The translations under genes and the position numbers were made by a program. Under the pieces are notes generated by a model, which was not told the DNA's origin, ran no database searches, and was given only the letters and a program-made list of their open reading frames with translations. 20,462 nucleotides of DNA from the NCBI GenBank assembly GCA_003249585.1, contig QKIM01000589.1, forward strand, positions 1-20,462, given 5' to 3'. Source of the stretch: Deltaproteobacteria bacterium (lineage in GTDB: Bacteria > Myxococcota_A > Polyangia > HGW-17). This document shows, piece by piece, positions 14,370 to 20,462 of the stretch. Numbering within the stretch: position 1 is the stretch's first letter; every line of letters begins with the position of its first letter.

Positions 14370-15329
14370 ATGAAGCTCGCTTTTCTCATAGTCCTCAGCC
14401 TCGCGCACCTCTCGGTGGTGGTCCCCGCCGCGGCCCGCAGCCGCAAGGCGCGGGTCCAGGCCTCCGACCGGTTCGCGGCCCATGAGAAGCTCGGGGTCGA
14501 CGCCTACCGCAACAGGAAGTACGCCGAAGCCCTGGGGCATTTTCTCAAGGCCATCGAGATCAAGAAGAAACAGGGGCTCTATTTCAACATCGCCCAGTGC
14601 TACCGGTTCACCGGGAAGTATGAAGAGGCGCTGCGGTACTACCAGCTCTTCTACGTGGCCCTGGACTCCATCGGCCGCCTCTCGAAGAGGCAGCGGGCCG
14701 CCTACAAGAAAGAGGTGGAGGGGCGCATGGCCGAGATGAAGATCAAGGCCGACGTGATCAGGGCGCAGCGGGCGCGGGAGGCCAGGGAGCGGCGGGACGC
14801 CGAGGTCAGGAGGCAGGAAGCCGAGAAGCGCAGACTCCTGGAGCAGGCTCGGGCGAAACGTGAGGCAGAGGCGAAACGGCACCGGACCCAGCTCGCCCGC
14901 GAGCGGGCCCGCAAGGCCAAAGCCGAGGCCGAGCTGCAGCGCCAGATCCGGCAGCGCCATGAGGAGCTGCTCAGCGAGCGGGCCGTGGTGATGAAGCGTC
15001 GCTCCTTCACCGACAAGTGGTGGTTCTGGACCGGGATCGGCACCACCGCGCTCTTCACCGCCGGGACGATCCTGTTCGGCATGAAGGCCCTGAGCGCCGC
15101 CGACGACTGGGAGCGCAGCTGGCTCGACAAGGATCGGGATCGGGTGAAGACGTTCCGCAACCTGACGGATCTGTGCCTCGGCGGCGCCATCGTCAGCGGT
15201 CTCACCACGGCCGTCATCACCCTCTTCAACCGGTACTCGAACCCGCTCCCCCGGATCGACGGCAATATCACCCTCTCGCCGGCCGTCACGGGCGACGGCG
15301 CCGGATTGACCCTCACCGTGAGGTTCTGA
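14370..15329 (+). CDS. TPR and coiled-coil membrane protein
   Basis: This is a 319-residue envelope protein starting 25 bases after the kinase. A signal peptide (MKLAFLIVLSLAHLSVVVPAAA) is followed by TPR-type helices at about 29-100 (AYRNRKYAEALGHFLKAIEI, YFNIAQCYRFTGKYEEALRYY). A long Arg/Glu/Ala-rich coiled coil follows at about 123-210, then two hydrophobic helices at about 217-238 and 265-285. The last residues form short beta-like stretches ending LTLTVRF. The TPR and coiled coil would lie outside the cytoplasm. TPR proteins of this layout commonly neighbour Ser/Thr kinases in Myxococcota genomes. It is likely to scaffold protein contacts; a specific function cannot be assigned. Confidence 0.8.
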   Translation: MKLAFLIVLSLAHLSVVVPAAARSRKARVQASDRFAAHEKLGVDAYRNRKYAEALGHFLKAIEIKKKQGLYFNIAQCYRFTGKYEEALRYYQLFYVALDSIGRLSKRQRAAYKKEVEGRMAEMKIKADVIRAQRAREARERRDAEVRRQEAEKRRLLEQARAKREAEAKRHRTQLARERARKAKAEAELQRQIRQRHEELLSERAVVMKRRSFTDKWWFWTGIGTTALFTAGTILFGMKALSAADDWERSWLDKDRDRVKTFRNLTDLCLGGAIVSGLTTAVITLFNRYSNPLPRIDGNITLSPAVTGDGAGLTLTVRF

Positions 15330-15330
15330 G

Positions 15331-16644
15331 ATGACTTCCACGCCCCTCCGCGTCCTCCTCCTTTCGCTGACCGTGGTGTGGTGGGCCGGGTGCAATCTGG
15401 TCCTCGAGCTCGAGGACCCTCCCGTGGAGTGCGGTGACGGGATGGTGCACGGCGACGAGATATGCGACACCGATGACCTGGCCGGACAGACCTGTATCAG
15501 CCGCGGCTTCACCGAGGGTGTCCTCACCTGCGCCGCCGACTGCAGAGGCTTTGTCACCACCCTGTGCGGTCCTCCGACCACCTGCGGCAACGGGACCCTC
15601 CAGACCCCCGAGAGCTGTGACGGGACGGACCTCGAACAGGCCACCTGCGAGAGCCTGGGGTACTATGGCGGCACGCTCGGCTGCGGGGCGGACTGCCGCT
15701 ATGATCTCACCGACTGTGCCGCTTCGGGGCGCTGCGGCGACGGTGTGAGCCAGGGGCTGGAAACATGCGACGGGACCGATCTCGGCGGGGCCACCTGCGA
15801 GAGTCTGGGCTATTACGGGGGTGAGCTCGCCTGCGCGGAGACCTGCGCATACGACACGACGGATTGCGCCACCTACGGGATCTGCGGCGACGATGTTCGC
15901 CAGGATGATCTTGAGGAGTGCGACGGCGTCGACGTCGGCGGCCTCACCTGCCAGGAGCTGGGCTACTCCGGGGGGACCATCGGGTGCACACAGACCTGCG
16001 CCATCGATGCCAGCGGCTGTTTCTACCACCTCTCCTGCGGCGACTCCGTCATCCAGTCCCCCGAGACCTGCGACGGGACCGATCTGAACGGCCAGACCTG
16101 CCTCACCATGGGCTTCTACGCAGGGACCCTGATGTGTCTGGCCAACTGCACCTTCGACCTCACCAACTGCGCACTGTACGGCCATTGCGGCGACAACCTG
16201 CGCCAGGAGGCGCACGAGGAGTGCGACGGCGAGGATCTCGGGCAGGTGACCTGCTCCGACCTCGGGTTTTACGGAGGCGAGTTGACCTGCGGGGCCGGGT
16301 GCCTCTTCGACACCACCGGTTGTCAGGCCTTCGGCTGGTGCGGCGACGGCGTCCGAGACGCCACCAACCTGGAGACCTGCGACGGCACAGACCTGGGAGG
16401 CGTGACCTGCGAAGGGCTCGGGTTCTACGGCGGCGTGCCCTTCTGCGACGGGGCCTGCGGGCTGGACCTCTCGGACTGCGAGGCCGCGGGCCGGTGCGGC
16501 GACGGGGTGATCCAGGGCGGCTTCGGCGAGACCTGCGACGGGACTGACTTTGATGGCGCCGACTGCACCACCCTGGGCCACGGGGGGGGAACCCTCACCT
16601 GCGACGGCACCTGCACCTACGACCTCACCGGCTGCACGGACTGA
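15331..16644 (+). CDS. Cys-rich repeat lipoprotein, eight Myxococcus-type disulfide repeats
   Basis: This is a 437-residue lipoprotein; its ATG lies 1 base after the TPR gene stop, with GTGAGG upstream, so it is probably translationally coupled. The lipobox WAGC follows a short hydrophobic N-terminus. The rest is eight tandem repeats of about 50 residues, consensus CGDGxxQxxETCDGTDLxGxTCxxLGxYGGxLxCxxxCxxDxxxC, each with six cysteines (about 48 in total), and the protein ends right after repeat eight. This is the Myxococcus Cys-rich (DUF4215-like) pattern. The repeats are surely disulfide-bonded outside the cytoplasm and probably form an elongated stalk. No catalytic domain is present. The same repeat type occurs three times in the lipoprotein encoded at 18633-20408. 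Confidence 0.88.
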   Translation: MTSTPLRVLLLSLTVVWWAGCNLVLELEDPPVECGDGMVHGDEICDTDDLAGQTCISRGFTEGVLTCAADCRGFVTTLCGPPTTCGNGTLQTPESCDGTDLEQATCESLGYYGGTLGCGADCRYDLTDCAASGRCGDGVSQGLETCDGTDLGGATCESLGYYGGELACAETCAYDTTDCATYGICGDDVRQDDLEECDGVDVGGLTCQELGYSGGTIGCTQTCAIDASGCFYHLSCGDSVIQSPETCDGTDLNGQTCLTMGFYAGTLMCLANCTFDLTNCALYGHCGDNLRQEAHEECDGEDLGQVTCSDLGFYGGELTCGAGCLFDTTGCQAFGWCGDGVRDATNLETCDGTDLGGVTCEGLGFYGGVPFCDGACGLDLSDCEAAGRCGDGVIQGGFGETCDGTDFDGADCTTLGHGGGTLTCDGTCTYDLTGCTD

Positions 16645-16702
16645 AAAAAGCCGAAGCGACAGCAGATTTTCCTAGAATACCGCCGAGCCAAAGGAGCACT
16701 CT

Positions 16703-17530
16703 ATGGGATTTTCGACTCGACTTCTTCTGATTTCCTCACTTTTGTTCACGTGGGCTCTGGCCTGCTCAGGCAAAAATGAGAGAGGGATGAACGCCGAAGA
16801 GAAAAAGGAACTCCAAAGAGTAGGCAAGCTTGCGGACAGTGCCAGGAAAGCGTTTTTCCAACTTGTGGAAAGTGGGGATTCTGACCTGTACATGATCAAA
16901 GTGGGCCGGTATTTCAGGTCCACGTATCACATCACGGAGATGGGCCAAGGGAGAAGTGAACCCTACACCGATACGTTCATCATTCGTGACGTGTACAAGG
17001 CGCGCAACAGTCAGGAGAAACACACAAGCTACTATTTTGAAGTGCACCTCCCGCGTGCGACGACACCCACTCGGCAGGTTTTCGAATTTCAGAAGGCACG
17101 CCAAAAGCTGGAGCAACTCTTCGCAGAGGCATTGGAGAAGGGAGACATCAACCGACCCACGGGGGTCTATATAGGATATCAAAAAGACTTCGTCTTGGAC
17201 AAAGATGGAAACAATACCCCCACGCCCTTGTTGCGGGCCATGCTTCTGCGATCTGAGGTGATCATCGAGGGCAGGCATATCAATAGAGCGGACCCCGTCC
17301 TCCTTCCACGAGGTCGAAAGGGGGTCGTCAGCATCATTCTCACCGATGAGGGGGCTCGGAAGATGGAGCGTATGACCGCTGCCCACCAGGGATGGAAGAT
17401 GGCCATCATCGCGGACGGGTGGGTCCTCGTGGCCCCTGTCATCCAGGACAGGATGGGAAAATACCTACAGATCACCATGCCCGGCTGGGCACCGTTCGAC
17501 GCTGATCAGACGTCTTCGCGCAAAGAGTGA
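16703..17530 (+). CDS. Lipoprotein with SecD P1-head-like domain, low GC
   Basis: This is a 275-residue protein; AAAGGAG 6 bases before the ATG fixes the start. The N-terminus ends in the lipobox ALAC. The C-terminal third, LLRSEVIIEGRHINRADPVL then VVSIILTDEGARKMERMTAA, followed by MAIIADGWVLVAPVIQDRMG and LQITM, closely follows the SecD P1 pattern (VLTGxDIxDA, VSxxLTxEGAxxFxxxT, LAIVLDGxVxxAPVI, xITG). Membrane SecD is far larger and has six transmembrane helices, none of which are here. Composition differs: three 60-base lines (from 16801, 16861 and 16981) hold 28-29 G/C each, about 48%, while genes either side are far richer. A recent acquisition is possible. A role in secretion is not implied by the fold alone. 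Confidence 0.7.
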   Translation: MGFSTRLLLISSLLFTWALACSGKNERGMNAEEKKELQRVGKLADSARKAFFQLVESGDSDLYMIKVGRYFRSTYHITEMGQGRSEPYTDTFIIRDVYKARNSQEKHTSYYFEVHLPRATTPTRQVFEFQKARQKLEQLFAEALEKGDINRPTGVYIGYQKDFVLDKDGNNTPTPLLRAMLLRSEVIIEGRHINRADPVLLPRGRKGVVSIILTDEGARKMERMTAAHQGWKMAIIADGWVLVAPVIQDRMGKYLQITMPGWAPFDADQTSSRKE

Positions 17531-17646
17531 GCAACCGGGCCAAGGAGGAGTATTCCGACGATGAAACAGGGGGGCGCACGCAGTGATAGTCGGAAAAAGC
17601 TCGCCCCTGTTGATATGGTCTGAGAAGGCGATGGCGACGCCGCCCG

Positions 17647-17675
17647 TTGCGCGAGGAAGATGCCCGGTGTAGAGT
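17647..17675 (+). promoter_or_regulatory. Weak candidate promoter for the lipoprotein at 17730
   Basis: TTGCGC at 17647-17652 and TAGAGT at 17670-17675 are 17 bases apart, with 3 and 4 of 6 matches. Position and spacing are right for a leader of about 48 bases. The surrounding gap 17531-17729 otherwise holds only a short 20-codon open frame at 17561-17623. Confidence 0.3.
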
Positions 17676-17729
17676 ATGGGGGACCGCAACATCGAAAGTG
17701 TGTCCGTAGGCAAAAGGAGGGATCGGGAG

Positions 17730-18494
17730 ATGAAGATGTCAGGAAAACGCAGGTTGTGTCCGGTGCTGATGGTGGCCGTTTGGTCGATAGGATGTCATTC
17801 CCTGAGCGGCAAACCGGCCGAGTACCCTCCGAGGACGCCCGTGTCCAAGGCCACCGAGATGCCTGCCTGGCTGGAGACCCGTCAGCAGTGGCGGGTGGGG
17901 GACTGGGTGAAGTTCAAGGACGACGGTGTGCTCACCAAGGGGAGCATGCGGCTCACCCTCATCGCCCGGGACGCTAAGGGAAACGAGTGGTGGGAGGTGC
18001 GCGACGTGTACAAGGGCAAGGTGCGTCCGGTCCAGGCCGTGATCCTGCGCGCGCCCGCGCCCGGATCGACCTCCCGTGCTCCCTCGGTGACCGCGGTCTA
18101 CGAGGGAAAACCAGGCGAGGTGGGACAGTACGAGTCCATCTGGCGGGCGAACCGCATCACCAGGGATATCCAGGACGGCTGGAACCTCTTCGCGCGCTAC
18201 CGCATCGTCCCGCGCAAGGGGAAGTACGATTCGGCCTCCTTCTCACGGGACGACGTGGAGGCCGCGGGGAAGACCTTCCACGCGCTGAGGCTGGTCTGGA
18301 AGAAGCGGGTGGGTCCGGGGAGCATGGAGATGACCGTCTGGGTGTCGCCGCTCATGCCGGGGCGCATCATCAGGGTGACGGCCAAGGGCTATCTGGGCCC
18401 CATCCGGCTCATGAAGTTCGAGCGGGAGGTGGTGGCCTTCGGGCACGACGCGCGCCCGGTTCTCAGGCTCCCCGCCCGGGCCTGGCCCCTGTAG
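17730..18494 (+). CDS. Lipoprotein of unknown function
   Basis: This is a 254-residue protein that I do not recognise. The start is placed at ATG 17730 with AGGAGG 9 bases upstream; ATG 17736, with GGGAG 6 bases upstream, is almost as good, and both are better than the upstream in-frame start at 17676. The N-terminus has Lys/Arg residues, a hydrophobic run and IGC as lipobox. The mature part is rich in beta-strand-like stretches with many Trp (QQWRVGDWVKFKDDG, NEWWEVRDVYKG, MEMTVWVSPLMPGRIIRVTAKG) and no cysteines, suggesting a soluble beta domain attached to the envelope. GC content returns to the high level of the other genes. It follows the SecD-like lipoprotein by 199 bases. Confidence 0.75.
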   Translation: MKMSGKRRLCPVLMVAVWSIGCHSLSGKPAEYPPRTPVSKATEMPAWLETRQQWRVGDWVKFKDDGVLTKGSMRLTLIARDAKGNEWWEVRDVYKGKVRPVQAVILRAPAPGSTSRAPSVTAVYEGKPGEVGQYESIWRANRITRDIQDGWNLFARYRIVPRKGKYDSASFSRDDVEAAGKTFHALRLVWKKRVGPGSMEMTVWVSPLMPGRIIRVTAKGYLGPIRLMKFEREVVAFGHDARPVLRLPARAWPL

Positions 18495-18575
18495 AGCCCC
18501 GACCAGTTAAGCGCTGGCCCGTCGTCCTCGCGCAGGCGGGTCTCGCATCCTCGTGGTCAGGAGAGTCTTTGGTAC

Positions 18576-18595
18576 GGGCATGCCGCGGCGTGCCC
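18576..18595. terminator. GC-rich hairpin between convergent lipoprotein genes
   Basis: GGGCATGC at 18576-18583 pairs with GCGTGCCC at 18588-18595 (one G.U in RNA) around the 4-base loop CGCG. It lies in the 138-base gap between the ends of the two convergent genes and can form on either strand. There is no T run, so it could slow RNA polymerase or protect 3' ends instead of terminating. Confidence 0.4.
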
Positions 18596-18604
18596 TCCCT
18601 GTGG

Positions 18605-18630
18605 GCAGGACACGACCTGCTCTCTCTCGC
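18605..18630 (+). terminator. Possible terminator hairpin followed by TCTCTCTC
   Basis: GCAGG at 18605-18609 pairs with CCTGC at 18616-18620 around ACACGA, followed by a T/C-alternating tail. This is a modest candidate terminator for the plus-strand gene ending at 18494, since the stem is short and the tail is not pure T. Confidence 0.3.
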
Positions 18631-18632
18631 AA

Positions 18633-20408
18633 TCAGGGAGTGGTGGGGAAGGCCACCTTGGTGGGCTGTGTCGCGTTGCTGGCGCTGCCAAGGCCCGTGG
18701 CGCCGTATTCCCCCTGGCCCCAGCACCAGACCCCGCCCTTGTGCTCGTAAAAGGCCAGGGTGCAGCAGTGGCTCTCGCCGCAGGCGATCCGAGAGAACCC
18801 GGTCCCTTGGGGGATGTTGTCCATGATCACCTGCTGGGGCCACTCACGGCTTCCCGTCTCCGCCCCGTTGCCCAGCTCGCCGAAGTCGTTGCCGCCCCAA
18901 CACCAGAGCTGGTCGGACATGTCCACGCCACAGGCATGGAAGTGCCCGGAGGTCACCTGGAAGATCCCCACGTCCGTGTCGAGCCCCGTCTCGTCGACGC
19001 GCACCAGGAAGTCGGCGCTGGTGAAGCTGTTGTCCCCCAGCTGTCCCGAGCCGTTGCCTCCCACGCACCACGCCTGCCCCTCGTCGGTGCTGCCGCAGGT
19101 GTGATATTGCCCGGGGACCATGGTGCTGAAATCAGTGGATCCCGTGATCATGGAGAGGTCCATGGCGGTGGGCGTCGGCTGGCAGGGGCGTTCAGAGCTG
19201 CACGAGCCAGGAGTATACTCGATGCCCAGGTTGGAGTAGTCGTTGATGCCCCAGCAGTAGGGCGTTCCGCCGTCGGAGACGGCGCAGGAGTGAGCGCCGC
19301 CGGAGAAGACGCTCGCCATGGATTCCAGGAAGGAATAGGTCAGCACGGGTGTCTGGGCGCACGCCGTCGGCGCGCCGCTCCAGTCACAGCTGTCGGGGCT
19401 CGGGTCGGGGAGGGCGAGCTGTCCGTACTGGTTGGCGCCCCAGCAGTAGAGATTGGACAAGGAGGTGAGGACGCAGGTGAAGCCACCGTCGGCGCGGCTC
19501 CCGCCGGCGCTGATGTCCGTGATGCTCTCCCCTATCTCCATGGAGAGCTCCACCTTGACCGGGGTGTATTTGCAGAAGTCGGGGGCGCAGTCACTGTCGG
19601 TCATGGTGACGCCCAGTTCCCCCATGTCCCCCTGCCCCCAGCACCACACATTATGGCTGCGATCCATGGCGCAGGTGTGGTTGTACCCGGCGGCGATGCG
19701 ATAGAATCCGGCAAACCCCGGGAGCCCGTTGGTCTCCACCTTGACGGGGGTGTTGCGGCAGTAGATCCCCATGCCGCACTGGGAGGTGCCGCTCTTGCCA
19801 TCGCCCAGCTGGCCGTAGGAACCTTCTCCCCAGCACCACACGTTGTCCAGGGCGTCGATGCCGCAGGTGTGGGAGCCCCCGGCCGCCAGCTGCACCATCT
19901 CCAGGCAGTCGTCGGTGTTGAAGCCGCAGCCCGCGTCGCAGGCGAGCGTTCCGGCGAAGTATCCGAGATCACCGCAGGTGGTGCCGTTCAGATTGTCGCC
20001 GTCGCACGCTTCGCCCGCCTCGGTCTGCACATTTCCATCTCCGCAGGTCTCGCAGCCCGAGTAGTCGAAGGCGCAGTCGGTGTTGCAGGCCAGGGTGCCC
20101 GAGCCCATGTCCAGGGAGGCGCAGGTGGCGTTGCCGAGGTTGGCGCCGTCGCACTCCTCGTTGGCGTCGTCGATGGCGCCATCCCCGCAGGAGCCCTCGC
20201 ACAAGGTGGTATCGAAGGTGCACTGGGCGGTGCACCCGAGGGTCCCGCCCCACATCCCGAGGGACTGACAGGTGTCCCCGCCGTGGTCGCTGCCGTCACA
20301 CTGCTCGCCCGGATCCACCACGTTGTCGCCGCAGGAGTCCATGTCGTCGTCGTCACAGCCCCCCAGCGCGAGTGCGAAGAAAAGGAGTACGGTCAGTAGA
20401 TTCCTCAT
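18633..20408 (-). CDS. Lipoprotein with three Cys-rich repeats and a seven-blade RCC1 propeller
   Basis: This is a 591-residue predicted surface lipoprotein. The start is placed at the ATG read from 20408 because AGGAG lies 8 bases upstream; the ATG at 20414 would leave only 2 bases. A hydrophobic signal ends in LGGC, then four Asp. Residues about 25-169 hold three six-Cys repeats of the kind found eight times in the gene at 15331. After that come seven RCC1 blades, each with a W/YCxGxxxxGxLG-type core (for example HTCGIDALDNVWCWGEGSYG), enough for a closed propeller. Each blade has a Cys near its start and one in the WCWG core, suggesting a disulfide per blade. Blades 1-4 also have a C-x5 to x8-C loop before a TP pair. 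RCC1 here probably serves binding, not nucleotide exchange. Confidence 0.88.
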   Translation of the reverse strand: MRNLLTVLLFFALALGGCDDDDMDSCGDNVVDPGEQCDGSDHGGDTCQSLGMWGGTLGCTAQCTFDTTLCEGSCGDGAIDDANEECDGANLGNATCASLDMGSGTLACNTDCAFDYSGCETCGDGNVQTEAGEACDGDNLNGTTCGDLGYFAGTLACDAGCGFNTDDCLEMVQLAAGGSHTCGIDALDNVWCWGEGSYGQLGDGKSGTSQCGMGIYCRNTPVKVETNGLPGFAGFYRIAAGYNHTCAMDRSHNVWCWGQGDMGELGVTMTDSDCAPDFCKYTPVKVELSMEIGESITDISAGGSRADGGFTCVLTSLSNLYCWGANQYGQLALPDPSPDSCDWSGAPTACAQTPVLTYSFLESMASVFSGGAHSCAVSDGGTPYCWGINDYSNLGIEYTPGSCSSERPCQPTPTAMDLSMITGSTDFSTMVPGQYHTCGSTDEGQAWCVGGNGSGQLGDNSFTSADFLVRVDETGLDTDVGIFQVTSGHFHACGVDMSDQLWCWGGNDFGELGNGAETGSREWPQQVIMDNIPQGTGFSRIACGESHCCTLAFYEHKGGVWCWGQGEYGATGLGSASNATQPTKVAFPTTP

Positions 20409-20462
20409 GTGCATGTCTCCTGTGAAGGTCCGAGCGTGCCGACCCGAGTCCGCGATGTTTTT

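Noticed and set aside
12623-14446. 607-codon minus-strand open frame opposite the kinase
   Set aside because: Composition is Gly/His/Leu/Asp-rich as expected of a shadow of high-GC coding DNA, and the plus-strand kinase has every catalytic motif.
17561-17623. 20-codon open frame after AAGGAGGAG
   Set aside because: Spacing to the ribosome binding site is 10 bases and the peptide has no recognisable features; chance is likely.
18741-20399. 552-codon plus-strand open frame opposite the RCC1 gene
   Set aside because: Low-complexity Ala/Val/Gly/His translation with no start signals; the minus-strand product has clear lipobox, repeats and propeller.

Overview
The window is GC-rich bacterial DNA, densely packed with genes, and resembles the genome of a predatory or soil deltaproteobacterium-type organism (Myxococcota or a close relative). 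The evidence for this is a eukaryotic-type Ser/Thr kinase with a PEGA-like tail next to a TPR/coiled-coil protein, disulfide-rich repeats of the Myxococcus Cys-rich type, a lipoprotein with MopE-like Asp/Cys repeats, an RCC1 propeller, and many lipoproteins. Placement below phylum is not possible from the sequence alone. No tRNA, rRNA, CRISPR array or insertion sequence was seen.

Layout. (1) 1-1650, minus: molybdate uptake operon modA-modB-modC, with both junctions overlapping by 4 bases and modC cut by the window edge. (2) 1835-3487, plus: a 550-residue lipoprotein with ten Asp/Cys repeats and a C-terminal beta domain. (3) 3488-3730: an AT-rich gap holding a near-consensus promoter with an UP-like A/T tract, followed at once by a 21-bp-stem inverted repeat with a pyrimidine-rich loop. 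This may be a small RNA gene and is one of the two most interesting sites. (4) 3731-6587, minus: a fused aspartate carbamoyltransferase (PyrB-PyrI) and an exported TolB-like beta-propeller protein. (5) 6830-10711, plus: an OPA-type MFS transporter, an MscS channel and a group II phosphofructokinase, closely spaced and probably one operon. (6) 10720-10923, minus: a 67-residue EF-hand-like protein. (7) 11061-11774, plus: a peptide deformylase that carries a twin-arginine signal and a lipobox, the second highlight. (8) 11833-12468, minus: a GIN-domain (DUF2807-like) lipoprotein, divergent from (9) 12644-16644, plus: Ser/Thr kinase, TPR/coiled-coil membrane protein and an eight-repeat Cys-rich lipoprotein, tightly spaced. 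(10) 16703-18494, plus: two lipoproteins, the first of clearly lower GC and containing a SecD P1-head-like domain. (11) 18633-20408, minus: a lipoprotein with three Cys-rich repeats and a seven-blade RCC1 propeller.

How the genes fit together. Eight of the roughly eighteen genes encode predicted lipoproteins, so much of the region serves the cell envelope. The kinase has its catalytic domain in the cytoplasm and a PEGA-like domain outside. Its two downstream partners are a membrane-anchored TPR protein and a secreted disulfide-rich lipoprotein, so the three could form an envelope sensing or assembly unit. The remaining genes (modABC, pyrBI, the OPA transporter with MscS and PFK) are ordinary transport and core metabolism.
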